From Chloroflexota bacterium (GTDB taxonomy: Bacteria > Chloroflexota > JAJPGV01), in the NCBI GenBank assembly GCA_021325635.1, contig JAJPGV010000016.1, positions 124,001 through 188,000 on the forward strand: 64,000 nucleotides of DNA, in the 5' to 3' direction. Below are positions 18,046 through 26,880 of this stretch, piece by piece. The notes under the pieces are model-generated. The model was not told where the DNA came from, did no database searches, and saw only the letters and a list, made by a program, of their open reading frames with translations. The translations under genes were made by a program, and so were the position numbers. The stretch's first letter is position 1, and each line of letters starts with the position of its first letter.

Positions 18046-18879
18046 TCAGGCGCCTTCGGCGTTGCGCGGGCCGGCGAGCACGTTGGGCACCAGCTGCTGG
18101 AACAGCGCCGTGCCCGGCACCGATACCCCCAGCTGGTGGGCCAGCGAGATCGCCGGTATCAGTCCCTTGTAAAAGCCCTCGATGCCCTTGGCGGTGCCGC
18201 CCTGGCCGAACTGCCGCAGCCAGTGGTCCGCCATGTAGCTCTGTCCGGCGCTCACCCGCAGCAGCTGCTCGAACACCTCCAGGTCCAGGCCGGCGGCGCG
18301 GGCCAGATTCATGCCTTCTGACACAGCCAGCATGGTCACCGTGGTGATGACCTGCTGCGCCAGCTTGGCCGCGGCGCCCGAGCCCAACGGGCCCATGTGG
18401 AAGATCTTGTCCCCGGACGTGGCAAACACCGGCCGGCAGCGCTCCAGCAGCGCCTCGTCCCCGCCCACCATGTAGCACAACCGCCTGCCGCGCGCTCCGG
18501 CCGCTCCACCACTCACCTGAGCGTCGATGATCTCGACGCCGCGTGCGCGGGTGATTGGCGCCAGCTTGCGAACGGTGTCCGGGTGGATCGTGCTGTGCAC
18601 GGCGACGATCGTCCCCGGCTTGGCGCCGGCCAGAATGCCGTTGTCGCCCAGTACGATCTCCTCCACCTGCGCGTCGTCGACCACCGACGTCTCGACGACG
18701 TCGGCGAAATGAGCCACCTCGCGAGGCGACTTGGCCACCTGCGCTCCCAACGACGCCAGGGCCTTGACCGGCTCCTCACGAAGGTCGGCCACGATGAGCT
18801 CGAAGCCTCCCTGCAGGACGTTCGTTGCGATCGGCTGGCCCATGGAGCCCAGACCGATGTAGCCGACCTTCAGTGCCAT
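18046..18879 (-). CDS. NAD(P)-dependent beta-hydroxyacid dehydrogenase
   Basis: 277 residues; ATG preceded by AGGAGAAGAGGA. The Rossmann motif GYIGLGSMG is at residues 6-14. DAQVSGGAAGA matches the substrate-binding signature of 3-hydroxyisobutyrate dehydrogenase and tartronate semialdehyde reductase, and the catalytic lysine is in GSGAAAKLAQQ. The length is slightly below the usual 290-300. It would oxidise a beta-hydroxyacid, or reduce the matching semialdehyde, arising from ring or side-chain degradation. It is convergent with the Rieske gene at 16.8 kb (12 bases apart) and divergent from the next binding-protein gene. Confidence 0.88.
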   Translation of the reverse strand: MALKVGYIGLGSMGQPIATNVLQGGFELIVADLREEPVKALASLGAQVAKSPREVAHFADVVETSVVDDAQVEEIVLGDNGILAGAKPGTIVAVHSTIHPDTVRKLAPITRARGVEIIDAQVSGGAAGARGRRLCYMVGGDEALLERCRPVFATSGDKIFHMGPLGSGAAAKLAQQVITTVTMLAVSEGMNLARAAGLDLEVFEQLLRVSAGQSYMADHWLRQFGQGGTAKGIEGFYKGLIPAISLAHQLGVSVPGTALFQQLVPNVLAGPRNAEGA

Positions 18880-19039
18880 TCCTCTTCTCCTGCGGCAGGC
18901 TGAAACCCGCCCGTTGTGGCCGCGGCTGAGCGGCGCACCATCTTAACATCGGCATTGCGGCGCGTTCGTATAATGGGCCCTGCGCCGGCCGCCTAGCAGG
19001 TATCTGAGCGGCGTGCGACATCATGGCCAGGAGCCTCCG

Positions 19040-20050
19040 ATGGTCAACCGGCAGGTCAAGCTGCTGTGCAGCAGCATCTCGCATATGCCCCTCCACTTCA
19101 CCTGGGCGCACTCCGGCATTACCGAAAAGTACGGCTTCGAGCTCATCACCGACATCACCAACGTCAGCGCCGGGGGACGCCCGGCGGTCACCTTCCGCGG
19201 CCGAGCCGAAAAGCTTCTCGACGGCACGTACGACTTCATCAGCGGCCTCCATCACGAGACGTACGTCTATCGGGCCAAGGGCGACAAGCGCTTCGTCTAC
19301 CTCGCCCAGACCCAGAATGACTGGGACGATCGCATCATCGCCGCGCCGGACATCAGCTCGCCTCTGGACCTCGAAGGCAAGAGCTTCTACGTCACGACGA
19401 CGGCGCCCTGCGTATTCGGCAACCTCAAGCATTCGCTGCGCTTGGCCGGCGTCGACGTGGACCGCATCCAGTTCGTTGGCTTTCGGGGTGAGGCGACGGC
19501 GGTCAGCCGCCGCGACATCCTCGGCTCCGTGCTCAACGGCGAGGTCGCCGCGGCCAGCATCGACCTCCCGTACGATTACATCGGCGAGAAGCTGGGCCTG
19601 CATCGCCTGGACACGCCCTCCGTCCCGGTGATCCATAACACCACGCTGTGCGCCAACCAGGAGTGGGTTGCGCGCAACGAAGAGACGACGATGGCCGTCC
19701 TGAAGTCGCTGATCGAGACGATCCACTACTTCAAGACGCAGAAGTCGGAAGTGTGCGCCATCCTGGAGCGCCACCTCGCGCCGCTGATAGACCTTCGCGG
19801 GGACGATGAGATCGAGCACCTGCATGCCGGCTGGGCCGGCCTGCTGAGCCCCAAGCCCTACCCGCATCCGCTGGCCGTATGGAACGTCTACAACCTGGAC
19901 GTGGCCCACGACCCGGCCGTGAACTTCATCGGCCCATTCGAGATCTGGGATACCAGCATGCTGCGCGACATCGACGACTCGGGCTTCATCGACCAGCTCT
20001 ACCAGGGAGCGCAGAACGCCGCCAATCCCGCCGTCAACGTGGCTATCTGA
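19040..20050 (+). CDS. Periplasmic-binding-fold protein without signal peptide
   Basis: 336 residues from the ATG with AGGAG upstream. The fold resembles NMT1/THI5-like or taurine-type binding proteins (LDLEGKSFYVTTTAP, FGNLKHSLRLAGVDVDRIQFV, ATMAVLKSLIETIHYF-like C-terminal segments). Residues 1-30 contain no hydrophobic leader or lipobox, so the product appears cytoplasmic. Enzymes such as 4,5-dihydroxyphthalate decarboxylase use this same fold in the cytoplasm, and that is a plausible alternative here beside oxygenases. The Rieske gene follows after seven bases, which supports a shared operon and pathway. Confidence 0.7.
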   Translation: MVNRQVKLLCSSISHMPLHFTWAHSGITEKYGFELITDITNVSAGGRPAVTFRGRAEKLLDGTYDFISGLHHETYVYRAKGDKRFVYLAQTQNDWDDRIIAAPDISSPLDLEGKSFYVTTTAPCVFGNLKHSLRLAGVDVDRIQFVGFRGEATAVSRRDILGSVLNGEVAAASIDLPYDYIGEKLGLHRLDTPSVPVIHNTTLCANQEWVARNEETTMAVLKSLIETIHYFKTQKSEVCAILERHLAPLIDLRGDDEIEHLHAGWAGLLSPKPYPHPLAVWNVYNLDVAHDPAVNFIGPFEIWDTSMLRDIDDSGFIDQLYQGAQNAANPAVNVAI

Positions 20051-20057
20051 GCGTCAC

Positions 20058-21413
20058 ATGGCTGTTGAGGACGGCCGCGCGGCCCCTTCCCCACACGCCG
20101 CAGCCGGCGAACACGTGGATGCACCGGTCGATCCTGTCCGGGGCGTCGTAAGCGCCGGCATCTTCAACGATCCGCGCATCCACGAGCTGGAGCTGGAGCG
20201 CATCTTCGGCAGGAGCTGGCTGTTCGTCGCCCACGAGTCGGAAATCCCTGAGCCGGGCAACTTCGTCACCCGCCGCATGGGCGAAGACCCGGTCATCGTC
20301 GTACGGACAGATGAGGGCCGCGTGGCCGTGCTGCTGAACGTGTGCCGGCACCGCGGCCGCAGGGTGTGCCTGGAAGACTGCGGCACCGCCCGCCGCTTCA
20401 TCTGCGGCTACCACGGATGGACCTACTCCGAGTCCGGCGAGCTCACCGGCGTGCCCTTCTTCGACGCCTACCAAGGCAGGCTGAACAAGTCCGAGCTCGG
20501 ACTGCTCGCGGCGCCCCACGTGGACAGCTACAAGGGATTGATCTTTGCCACCTGGGATCCGAATGCCGGCACGCTGCTGGACTACCTGGGGCCCGCGGCC
20601 TGGAGCCTGGACCTGCTGTTCGGCCGGTCGGATGCCGTGGAAGTCGTGGGCCCGCCCGTCCGCTGGGAGGCAAAGGCCAATTGGAAGCTGGGGGCGGCCA
20701 ACTTCGTGGGCGACGGACAGCACATCTTCACGACCCACGGCTTTTCCACCGCCATGGGCCTGCACAAGTTCCAGCTCAAGGGCGGTCCGCCGCTCAGCTA
20801 CCTGGCCACGGCCGGCAACGGACACGCCATCAGCTACGCCTGTTGGCCGCCGGCCGCCGACGCCGAACCGTACTTCGGCCTTCCCCAGGAGCTCCACGCC
20901 GAATTCGAGCGCCACCTCAGCCCCGAGCAGCTCGAGGCCATGCGGCCGCTGTTCACCATGGCCGGTAACGTCTTTCCCAACCTCAGCTTCCTGCAGCCCG
21001 CCGGGCACACCGTTGAGGAGTGGGGAGGGCAGCCCGGCGAGGAGTCGATGACCTTCCTCACCCTCAGGCAGTGGCAGCCGCGGGGGCCGGGGCGCATGGA
21101 GGCGTGGTCCTGGCTGCTGATGGACCGCAACGCTCCGGAGCAGTGGCAGCGCGCCTCACGCGAGTGCTATCGCCGCACCTTCGGACCCGCCGGGACCTTC
21201 GAGCAGGACGATCTGGCCAACTGGAGCGCTATCACCGAGGCGCTGTCCAGCCCCAAAGCGAAGGAGCTGTGGCTGCACTACGAGATGGGACTGGGCACGC
21301 CAACCTGGGAGGGCTGGCTCGGCCCCGGCTCGGCCTACCAGCAGCGCCCGTTCATGGACATGGGTGAGCGTCTCTTCTACGGCGCCTGGCAGGAGAAGGT
21401 GTTCGCTCGCTGA
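20058..21413 (+). CDS. Rieske oxygenase alpha subunit (dioxygenase-type)
   Basis: 451 residues. The layout is that of classical ring-hydroxylating dioxygenase large subunits: ELERIFGRSWLFVAHESEIPEPG leads into the Rieske motif CRHRG...CGYHGW at about residues 95-120, then the catalytic iron ligands in GDGQHIFTTH. The long C-terminal domain includes NVFPNLSFLQP, typical of phthalate/benzoate/naphthalene-type alpha subunits. No beta-subunit gene follows, unlike the usual alpha3beta3 enzymes; the next gene is convergent. It is probably co-transcribed with the binding-fold protein seven bases upstream. The substrate is unknown. Confidence 0.92.
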   Translation: MAVEDGRAAPSPHAAAGEHVDAPVDPVRGVVSAGIFNDPRIHELELERIFGRSWLFVAHESEIPEPGNFVTRRMGEDPVIVVRTDEGRVAVLLNVCRHRGRRVCLEDCGTARRFICGYHGWTYSESGELTGVPFFDAYQGRLNKSELGLLAAPHVDSYKGLIFATWDPNAGTLLDYLGPAAWSLDLLFGRSDAVEVVGPPVRWEAKANWKLGAANFVGDGQHIFTTHGFSTAMGLHKFQLKGGPPLSYLATAGNGHAISYACWPPAADAEPYFGLPQELHAEFERHLSPEQLEAMRPLFTMAGNVFPNLSFLQPAGHTVEEWGGQPGEESMTFLTLRQWQPRGPGRMEAWSWLLMDRNAPEQWQRASRECYRRTFGPAGTFEQDDLANWSAITEALSSPKAKELWLHYEMGLGTPTWEGWLGPGSAYQQRPFMDMGERLFYGAWQEKVFAR

Positions 21414-21448
21414 CTCGCGATTCGCAGCGCCCGGCCGGCCTGGATCGC

Positions 21449-23065
21449 TCAGGCGGTCTCGGCCAGGCCCGTTTCCAGGATCTCTCCGTGCTGAGCGCTC
21501 AGGGCGGGAAAGACCAACGACTTGACTACCACCGGCACCGCCTGAGCCGGCTGCAGCACCTGGCCGATGTCGACGTAGTCGAACTCCTGCAGCTCGACGC
21601 TGTCGATGGAGATGAGATCGCTGCCAACGCCAAGCTCTTCCCGCAGGATGCGGCCAATCGTCTTGCCCAGATCGGCGTTGAACACCAGCACCAGCGGGTG
21701 CCCAGCTCGCAGGCTGGCCTCCAGGCCTTGGACGATGCCCTGGGCCAGGTTGTGCAGCGATTGGTGCCACGGCGTTCCGCTCCAGTCGAGCGCCAGCGCC
21801 ACCGGCTGCGCGCCCGGCTCGAGGTCCAGGCGCTGGTGTGCCCTGCGGATGGCTTTGGCGACCACCTCCGACTGCACCAGCTCAGCCGCTGCCAACCGCG
21901 GATGAATCACCGGCAGGTTGTGCAGCGGCAGCACCTCTTGCTGGGATACCGCGATGGTGTTGCCACTCACCTGAACGGTGAACTGCGACGCCCCAATCGC
22001 GGTAGCGCGGATGCGCTCGCCCGATGCCTGGATGGGCGGCAGCGCTGGCTGGCTGGCGAGACAGCGCCGCACAGCCAGCGCGAGCGGCCGGCCCAGATCC
22101 CCGAAATCTCGCTGCTCGCGCTCGTACAGGTACTCGGACACGCCGCCCGAGAAGGTGAGGGCGTCGACGTCACCATGCGCGTGCAGCGCGGGCGTGAGCA
22201 TCAGCTCGTGGGTCAGCGGCGACAGCGCCGGACCATGCTCGTGCGCCTCATGGCCGGCGTGATGGTGGAGATGGGCATGGCCTGCAAGTGACAGCCGAAC
22301 GACCTCCAGCAGCACCTCGGCCAAACGGGCGGAGATGCGCTCCAGCGCATCGTCCGGCACCCCTGCCCCCAGCTCCAGCTCCAGGCCCAGGTCCTCGGCC
22401 ACTCGCCGAGCGGCCGGCTCGATACGGATCAGCCGGCCGCTGCCGTCGAGCGCCACCAGGCGGCCTCCGACGTTGACGGCGGCGGTTCCCAGGATCTCTC
22501 CGTTGCGCACCAGCGCCAGCTTCGTCGTTCCACCGCCGATGTCGACGTTCAAGAACGTTTGCTGCTGCTGATAGGACTGCGCGACTGCGCCCGAACCGTG
22601 GGCCGAGAGCACGGCCTCCAGGTTGTGCCCGGCGGTGGCGCACACGAAGCGCCCGGACTCTCCGGCCAGCCCCTCGGCAATGGCTCGCGCATTCTCACGC
22701 TTCAACGCCTCGCCGGTGAGGATGATCGCTCCGCTGTCGACCTCGCCGGGGTCGATGCCGGCCTCGCGATAGGCCTCGCGAACGAACTCACCCAGCTTGC
22801 GCGCGTCGATGGCGTTGTCTGGCGTGTACGGAGTGAGCAGCACCGGGGAGCGGTGCAGCACTTCACGCTGAACCACCACGTAGCGGCTCGAGAGCGCCTC
22901 GCCCTGGCGCAGCAGGAGCAGGCCAGAGAACATCAGGTGTGAGGTCGACGAGCCAACGTCGATGCCGACCGTCAGCAGCCGCACGAGGTCGCCCATAGCC
23001 AGGGCCAGCTCGGTCGAATCGGTCCGTTCGTAGTAGTGCTCGTGCTCGAGATCGTCGTCGTGCAT
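21449..23065 (-). CDS. eutA: Ethanolamine ammonia-lyase reactivating factor EutA
   Basis: 538 residues from the ATG; a GTG one codon earlier is also possible. It matches EutA along its length: LLTVGIDVGSSTSHLMFSG near residue 30, VDSGAIILTGEALKRENAR, FVCATAGHNLEAVLSAHGSGA, LNVDIGGGTTKLALV and NVGGRLV, all part of the actin-like ATPase fold. EutA removes damaged cobalamin from the B12-dependent lyase EutBC. No eutB or eutC is in the window. Oddities are an acidic, histidine-rich N-terminus and an internal insert with HAHLHHHAGHEAHEHG that could bind metal. The neighbours are a Rieske gene (convergent) and an M24 gene upstream on the same strand. Confidence 0.88.
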   Translation of the reverse strand: MHDDDLEHEHYYERTDSTELALAMGDLVRLLTVGIDVGSSTSHLMFSGLLLLRQGEALSSRYVVVQREVLHRSPVLLTPYTPDNAIDARKLGEFVREAYREAGIDPGEVDSGAIILTGEALKRENARAIAEGLAGESGRFVCATAGHNLEAVLSAHGSGAVAQSYQQQQTFLNVDIGGGTTKLALVRNGEILGTAAVNVGGRLVALDGSGRLIRIEPAARRVAEDLGLELELGAGVPDDALERISARLAEVLLEVVRLSLAGHAHLHHHAGHEAHEHGPALSPLTHELMLTPALHAHGDVDALTFSGGVSEYLYEREQRDFGDLGRPLALAVRRCLASQPALPPIQASGERIRATAIGASQFTVQVSGNTIAVSQQEVLPLHNLPVIHPRLAAAELVQSEVVAKAIRRAHQRLDLEPGAQPVALALDWSGTPWHQSLHNLAQGIVQGLEASLRAGHPLVLVFNADLGKTIGRILREELGVGSDLISIDSVELQEFDYVDIGQVLQPAQAVPVVVKSLVFPALSAQHGEILETGLAETA

Positions 23066-23101
23066 CACACCACCTGCCGCCGCAAGGTCAGCACAGCAGC
23101 G

Positions 23102-24268
23102 TCACGCCGCCAGCAAGCGTTCGTCGTAGGGCATGTCGGCCATCTTCAGCGCACCCTGCGCGGTGATGACGACCAACTCTTCGAGCTTGACCGCTTCGTG
23201 ATAGCCCTGTTCGCCAAAGTAGCAGTCCAACGACAGCACCTGATTCTCCTTGAATGTGTCATCGACCGGCGGGCGCTGCTTCACCACGTTTGGATACTCA
23301 CCCGGAGTGAGCCCGTTTGAATGGAAGATGTGGAAGGTGTAGGCGGCTTCCTGGAATTTCTCTGGCACCGTGGGCATGCGCTCCACGAACTCGGGGATGG
23401 CCAGGCCAGGCTTGAGCAGATCGATGCAGGCGTTGTTGTAGTCGACAGCGCGGCGGTACAGCTCCTTCTGCTTGGCGCTCGGCGCGGCGCCGCACAGATA
23501 GGTGCGTGAAGCGTCGAAGATGTAGCCGCCGGGGCCGGCAACGTGGAGATCCATGCCCACCAGATCGCCATGCTCGAACCGGCGATCTGTGGCCCAACGA
23601 CGCCAGGGCCACGTGTTCTCGGCGCCGCAGACGTTGATCTGCCGCAGCGTCTCGCCACCCAGGCGAGCCACGTGCGAACGAACCCGTCCAACCATCTCGC
23701 GCTCGCTCATGCCCGGTTCCAGCTCCTGCTGGAACAGCCGCATGATGGCGCCGTAGAGCTTGCCCATCTCCCAGTAGATGAGCACTTCGTCCTGCGTCTT
23801 CACCGAGGCGGCGCGCTGCAGGATTCGCTTGGCGTTGGTGAGCTTGAGACCGCGCTCGACCAGCGCGATGACGCTCTCCGGCTCCATGGCGTCGGTAGCC
23901 AGCGCTTGACCTGCGATGCCATACTCCTTCATCAGCTCGGCGATGCCGTTCGCCCAGCGTTGCAAGCGAGAGCCGCCGGGATCCGATGGGTTGTGCTCGT
24001 AGCCATAGGGACGGGTTTGGATGCTGGCCTTCTCGACGTAGCCGGCGTCCATGGGGCGGACGAAGTAGATCGGCTCTCCTTCGATTGGCACGAATGCCTC
24101 GCCCTGGGGCACCCGTACGCCCAGCGCGTAGCGCCCGCTCACCCAATCGCTCAGGAGCAGCGCCGCGACGTTCCGCTCCCGCATCACCTGCCGCAATCGC
24201 TCCAGGCGCTCGCGCGTCAAGCGCTGCTCGTCCCAGGTCAGCTGCATCAGTTGCTCGTTTTCAGCCAT
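23102..24268 (-). CDS. M24 family metallopeptidase (prolidase/creatinase fold)
   Basis: 388 residues from ATG with AAAGGAG upstream. It is a paralogue of the protein at 15.5 kb, sharing WDEQR-xxERLERL, the N-terminal domain and the pita-bread core. Metal ligands are Asp in GMDLHV and Asp in IFDASRT, His in FHIFHSNG and Glu in KLEELVV. The position of the first conserved Glu reads LSLDCYFGE, so Asp replaces Glu in one ligand. The enzyme may therefore have altered metal use or a different reaction. It sits between EutA and the second bicupin on the same strand, probably as one operon. Confidence 0.86.
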   Translation of the reverse strand: MAENEQLMQLTWDEQRLTRERLERLRQVMRERNVAALLLSDWVSGRYALGVRVPQGEAFVPIEGEPIYFVRPMDAGYVEKASIQTRPYGYEHNPSDPGGSRLQRWANGIAELMKEYGIAGQALATDAMEPESVIALVERGLKLTNAKRILQRAASVKTQDEVLIYWEMGKLYGAIMRLFQQELEPGMSEREMVGRVRSHVARLGGETLRQINVCGAENTWPWRRWATDRRFEHGDLVGMDLHVAGPGGYIFDASRTYLCGAAPSAKQKELYRRAVDYNNACIDLLKPGLAIPEFVERMPTVPEKFQEAAYTFHIFHSNGLTPGEYPNVVKQRPPVDDTFKENQVLSLDCYFGEQGYHEAVKLEELVVITAQGALKMADMPYDERLLAA

Positions 24269-24330
24269 GTTCCCGCTCCTTTGGTCGCACCGGATCGCAC
24301 CCGTCATCATGCCGCGCCCCCAACAAGGGG

Positions 24331-25461
24331 TCAGCGCATCTCGCAGCGGATCCCCTTCCTTCGAAGATCTGCCTCGAAATCGTCGCGGACACGCGGATCT
24401 TCGTCCTCATATTCGATCAACGTGCCGCCCTGCTGCAAGCTGACCATACCCTTCCATTCGCGCTCGGTTCGCAGCCCGTGCACGCCCAGCGGCAGCAGCT
24501 CGCCATACACGGCCACGTGCCGCGCCGGTCCAGCCCCGCTGTTGAAGTGCTGGTGGAACCAGCCATTGGGCGGGCTGTAGATGCTGTTGCGGCCCCAATT
24601 CACCTTCACCACCGCGTGCTCGTGGCCGTCGCGATACGGCTGCGTGCCCAGCGTCGAGTCCCAGGCCAGCACGTAACCTTCACCGTCCAGCCCCAGCAGA
24701 ACCGCGCCTGGCTCGTGATAGTGCGCTTTGTGATACCGCCCGGATGACCATTCGGAGATGTGCCCGTGGGGGAACCGCTTGCCCATGCGGTAGCCTGTGA
24801 GCTGGCCGCCGGCGACCTTGCGCTCGAGGTCGTCCAGACGGATGGCCCTGGTGTCGGGAATGAAGTTGGAGTGGAGGATGACCTGGTCGTACCAGCCCTC
24901 GGTCGTCCTGGTATCCGGCGTCTGAAAGTAGCTCGTTCTCCGGGCGTAGAGGTCCACGGGGCAGCGCTCGCTCTCGAAGACAAGCGTCAGATCGTCCAGG
25001 GCGTTGATGATCCTGGGAGCGGTCGTGACCGCCATGAACAGGGCCGGCACGGGCCCGCTGTTGAACAGCTGGTGCCAGGTGTTGGGCGGAAGAGCAAACA
25101 GGCTGCCCTCACCCCATTCGAAGGTGATCCGGTCCCCCGCACCCTGCCACACTTGGGCCACGCCACTGCCCTGCAGCACCACAATGGCTTCTTCGTACAG
25201 GTGCTTTTCCGGCGCGAGCGCCGCGCCGCCCGGGATTTCGGCCACGTACAGGCCGCGCTCCGACTGAAAGGTCCCGTCGAGCTCGATGAAGACGCCCCTC
25301 CCACCGCAGCGCGCCCAATCGGCCCGCGGCAGCGAGGTGACGTCATCCACGCCGACTACTGCCCGATGGACGGGGATGCCTTCCCGCTCCATGAAGAAGT
25401 CATACGGGAACTGATTGGGCCGCGCCGCGCGTACGACCGCCTGCTCATCCGATACCGCCAT
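24331..25461 (-). CDS. Bicupin protein, possible dioxygenase
   Basis: 376 residues if started at the inner ATG, which has AGGGAGTAGG just before it; an outer ATG lies at 25476. Like its paralogue at 12.8 kb it has a first cupin without HxH (YEEAIVVLQGSG, WGEGSLFALPPNTWHQLF) and a second with KAHYHEPGAVLLGL and PPNGWFHQHFNSG carrying the likely metal histidines. The histidine in NTWHQLF is absent from the paralogue. The gene order bicupin, M24, EutA on the minus strand suggests co-transcription. Ring cleavage or isomerisation of an oxygenated acid is possible but unproven. Confidence 0.82.
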   Translation of the reverse strand: MAVSDEQAVVRAARPNQFPYDFFMEREGIPVHRAVVGVDDVTSLPRADWARCGGRGVFIELDGTFQSERGLYVAEIPGGAALAPEKHLYEEAIVVLQGSGVAQVWQGAGDRITFEWGEGSLFALPPNTWHQLFNSGPVPALFMAVTTAPRIINALDDLTLVFESERCPVDLYARRTSYFQTPDTRTTEGWYDQVILHSNFIPDTRAIRLDDLERKVAGGQLTGYRMGKRFPHGHISEWSSGRYHKAHYHEPGAVLLGLDGEGYVLAWDSTLGTQPYRDGHEHAVVKVNWGRNSIYSPPNGWFHQHFNSGAGPARHVAVYGELLPLGVHGLRTEREWKGMVSLQQGGTLIEYEDEDPRVRDDFEADLRRKGIRCEMR

Positions 25462-25640
25462 ACCTACTCCCTGCATCGTTGCCGGCGCAGGCCAGGCCAG
25501 TGCGCCGGCTGCTCAGCTGGGACTGTTCGGCCTTTGCGGAAACACCAGGCAACCCGCCCGCGCTGTGCTCGGATAAGCGTAGCTTATGGCAAGCTTCTCG
25601 GCGCCGGGAACGACCCAGCGCCGTTCGCCGAACCTGTGTC

Positions 25641-26810
25641 CTAGCGCGCGACCCGAACGCGCTGGGTGGAACTGCCGAGCATGTCCGGGCGCTCCGCGAG
25701 GAGGCGCTCCAAGCGGAACCTCAGAAAGGCTGTCATGCTCGGCCGGCTTTCCAGGACCGCCGGGTTCTCCGCCAACTCCCGCAGCGCATTCAGCGCCTGA
25801 ATCACGACAGCCGGCGCATCCTGAGCCTCATCGGCCAGCTCGTCGACCAGCGCTATGGCCTCTTCCGGCTGGCAGCCGCCGTAGAACAGCGCCTCCTGGG
25901 CCAGCCGCCGCTCGGACTCGGTTGCCCGGCCCACCCATCCCGCAACGTCCGGTCCTTGAAGAGCCTGGCTCGTCTGAACGGCCTGCGGCAGGCTGGCCGG
26001 CACCAGCTCCCAGCGCTGGCGCACGGCGCTCGATTTGCGCTGCGGGTCGAACGACTGTCTGGGGGCATTCGCCGGGCGGTTGTCGATGTCCTCGGCGGCG
26101 GCCTCGATGCGCTCCCGAATCTGCGTGTAGGCAAACTCCGGGCTCGAGGTATCCACGTCCGCGCTCTCGTCGGCCGGCTGCTTGCCCAGCCCTAACCGGC
26201 GCTCAACGTCCGTGCGCGTCAACCCCTTCTCGACGATCTCGCGGCAGAACTGGACCTGCTGGAGATGCGGCAGCGTGCGGAGCAGCCAGGCGACCCGAGG
26301 CGCAATGTCGCCCGAGCGAATAGCCTGCTGAACCACAGGGTGCAGGTCGACGAGACCGAGGTGCAGCTTGACCCAGAACTTGCCTCGCCCGATGCCCCGC
26401 TCCGCCAGCACGTCCACGATGCCGGCGATGGACAGCTCCTCGGTATCGCGTAGGCGCTGCAGCGCGAGGGCGGTGTCCATGGCGTTGAGCCCACCCTGCA
26501 GCAGGTTCTCACCCAGCTGATCGAGGATCTTCTCGCCGCGCGACGCCGGCGGCTCCACGATCCGCACCTGAAGCTCGTCGACGATGCCACGAGCTGCCAT
26601 GACCCGGCAATTCCCGTGCTTCACCCGATACTGGTCGGCTCCCACTGGGTAGACCACGGGCGGGTTGATGTACTGTTCACGATTCACCAGCGAGGAGCGC
26701 AGCGCAGCGCGAAGGTGCTCGACGGATTCCTGATCGTAGAACGTGCGTACGTTTTCAGGATCGAGCTCAATCTTCGACAGCGGGATCGTTGCGATTCTGT
26801 GTTCTAGCAT
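25641..26810 (-). CDS. ParB/Spo0J-family N-terminal domain protein
   Basis: 389 residues from the ATG preceded by GGAGGAACG; the frame is open 38 codons further. The opening IPLSKIELDPENVRTFYDQESVEHLRAAL is a ParB N-terminal motif, and VKHGNCRVMAARG corresponds to the CTP-binding GERRxRA block in altered form. A helix-turn-helix follows (LSIAGIVDVLAERGIGRGKFWVKLHLGL). The C-terminal half (about 220-389) is less recognisable and rich in Glu, Ala and Gln. No parA or parS cluster is visible, so a transcription-regulator role is as likely as chromosome partitioning. It may regulate the adjacent catabolic genes. Confidence 0.82.
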   Translation of the reverse strand: MLEHRIATIPLSKIELDPENVRTFYDQESVEHLRAALRSSLVNREQYINPPVVYPVGADQYRVKHGNCRVMAARGIVDELQVRIVEPPASRGEKILDQLGENLLQGGLNAMDTALALQRLRDTEELSIAGIVDVLAERGIGRGKFWVKLHLGLVDLHPVVQQAIRSGDIAPRVAWLLRTLPHLQQVQFCREIVEKGLTRTDVERRLGLGKQPADESADVDTSSPEFAYTQIRERIEAAAEDIDNRPANAPRQSFDPQRKSSAVRQRWELVPASLPQAVQTSQALQGPDVAGWVGRATESERRLAQEALFYGGCQPEEAIALVDELADEAQDAPAVVIQALNALRELAENPAVLESRPSMTAFLRFRLERLLAERPDMLGSSTQRVRVAR

Positions 26811-26880
26811 CGTTCCTCCACCATACCGTACTCGGCGACGTTGCTTTCGTCGCAATCGAGGCAAATACCGTTCGCCAGCA

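Noticed and set aside
19040-20050. Ordinary exported ABC binding protein
   Set aside because: No hydrophobic leader, twin arginine or lipobox exists at the supported start or upstream in frame, so export is not supported.
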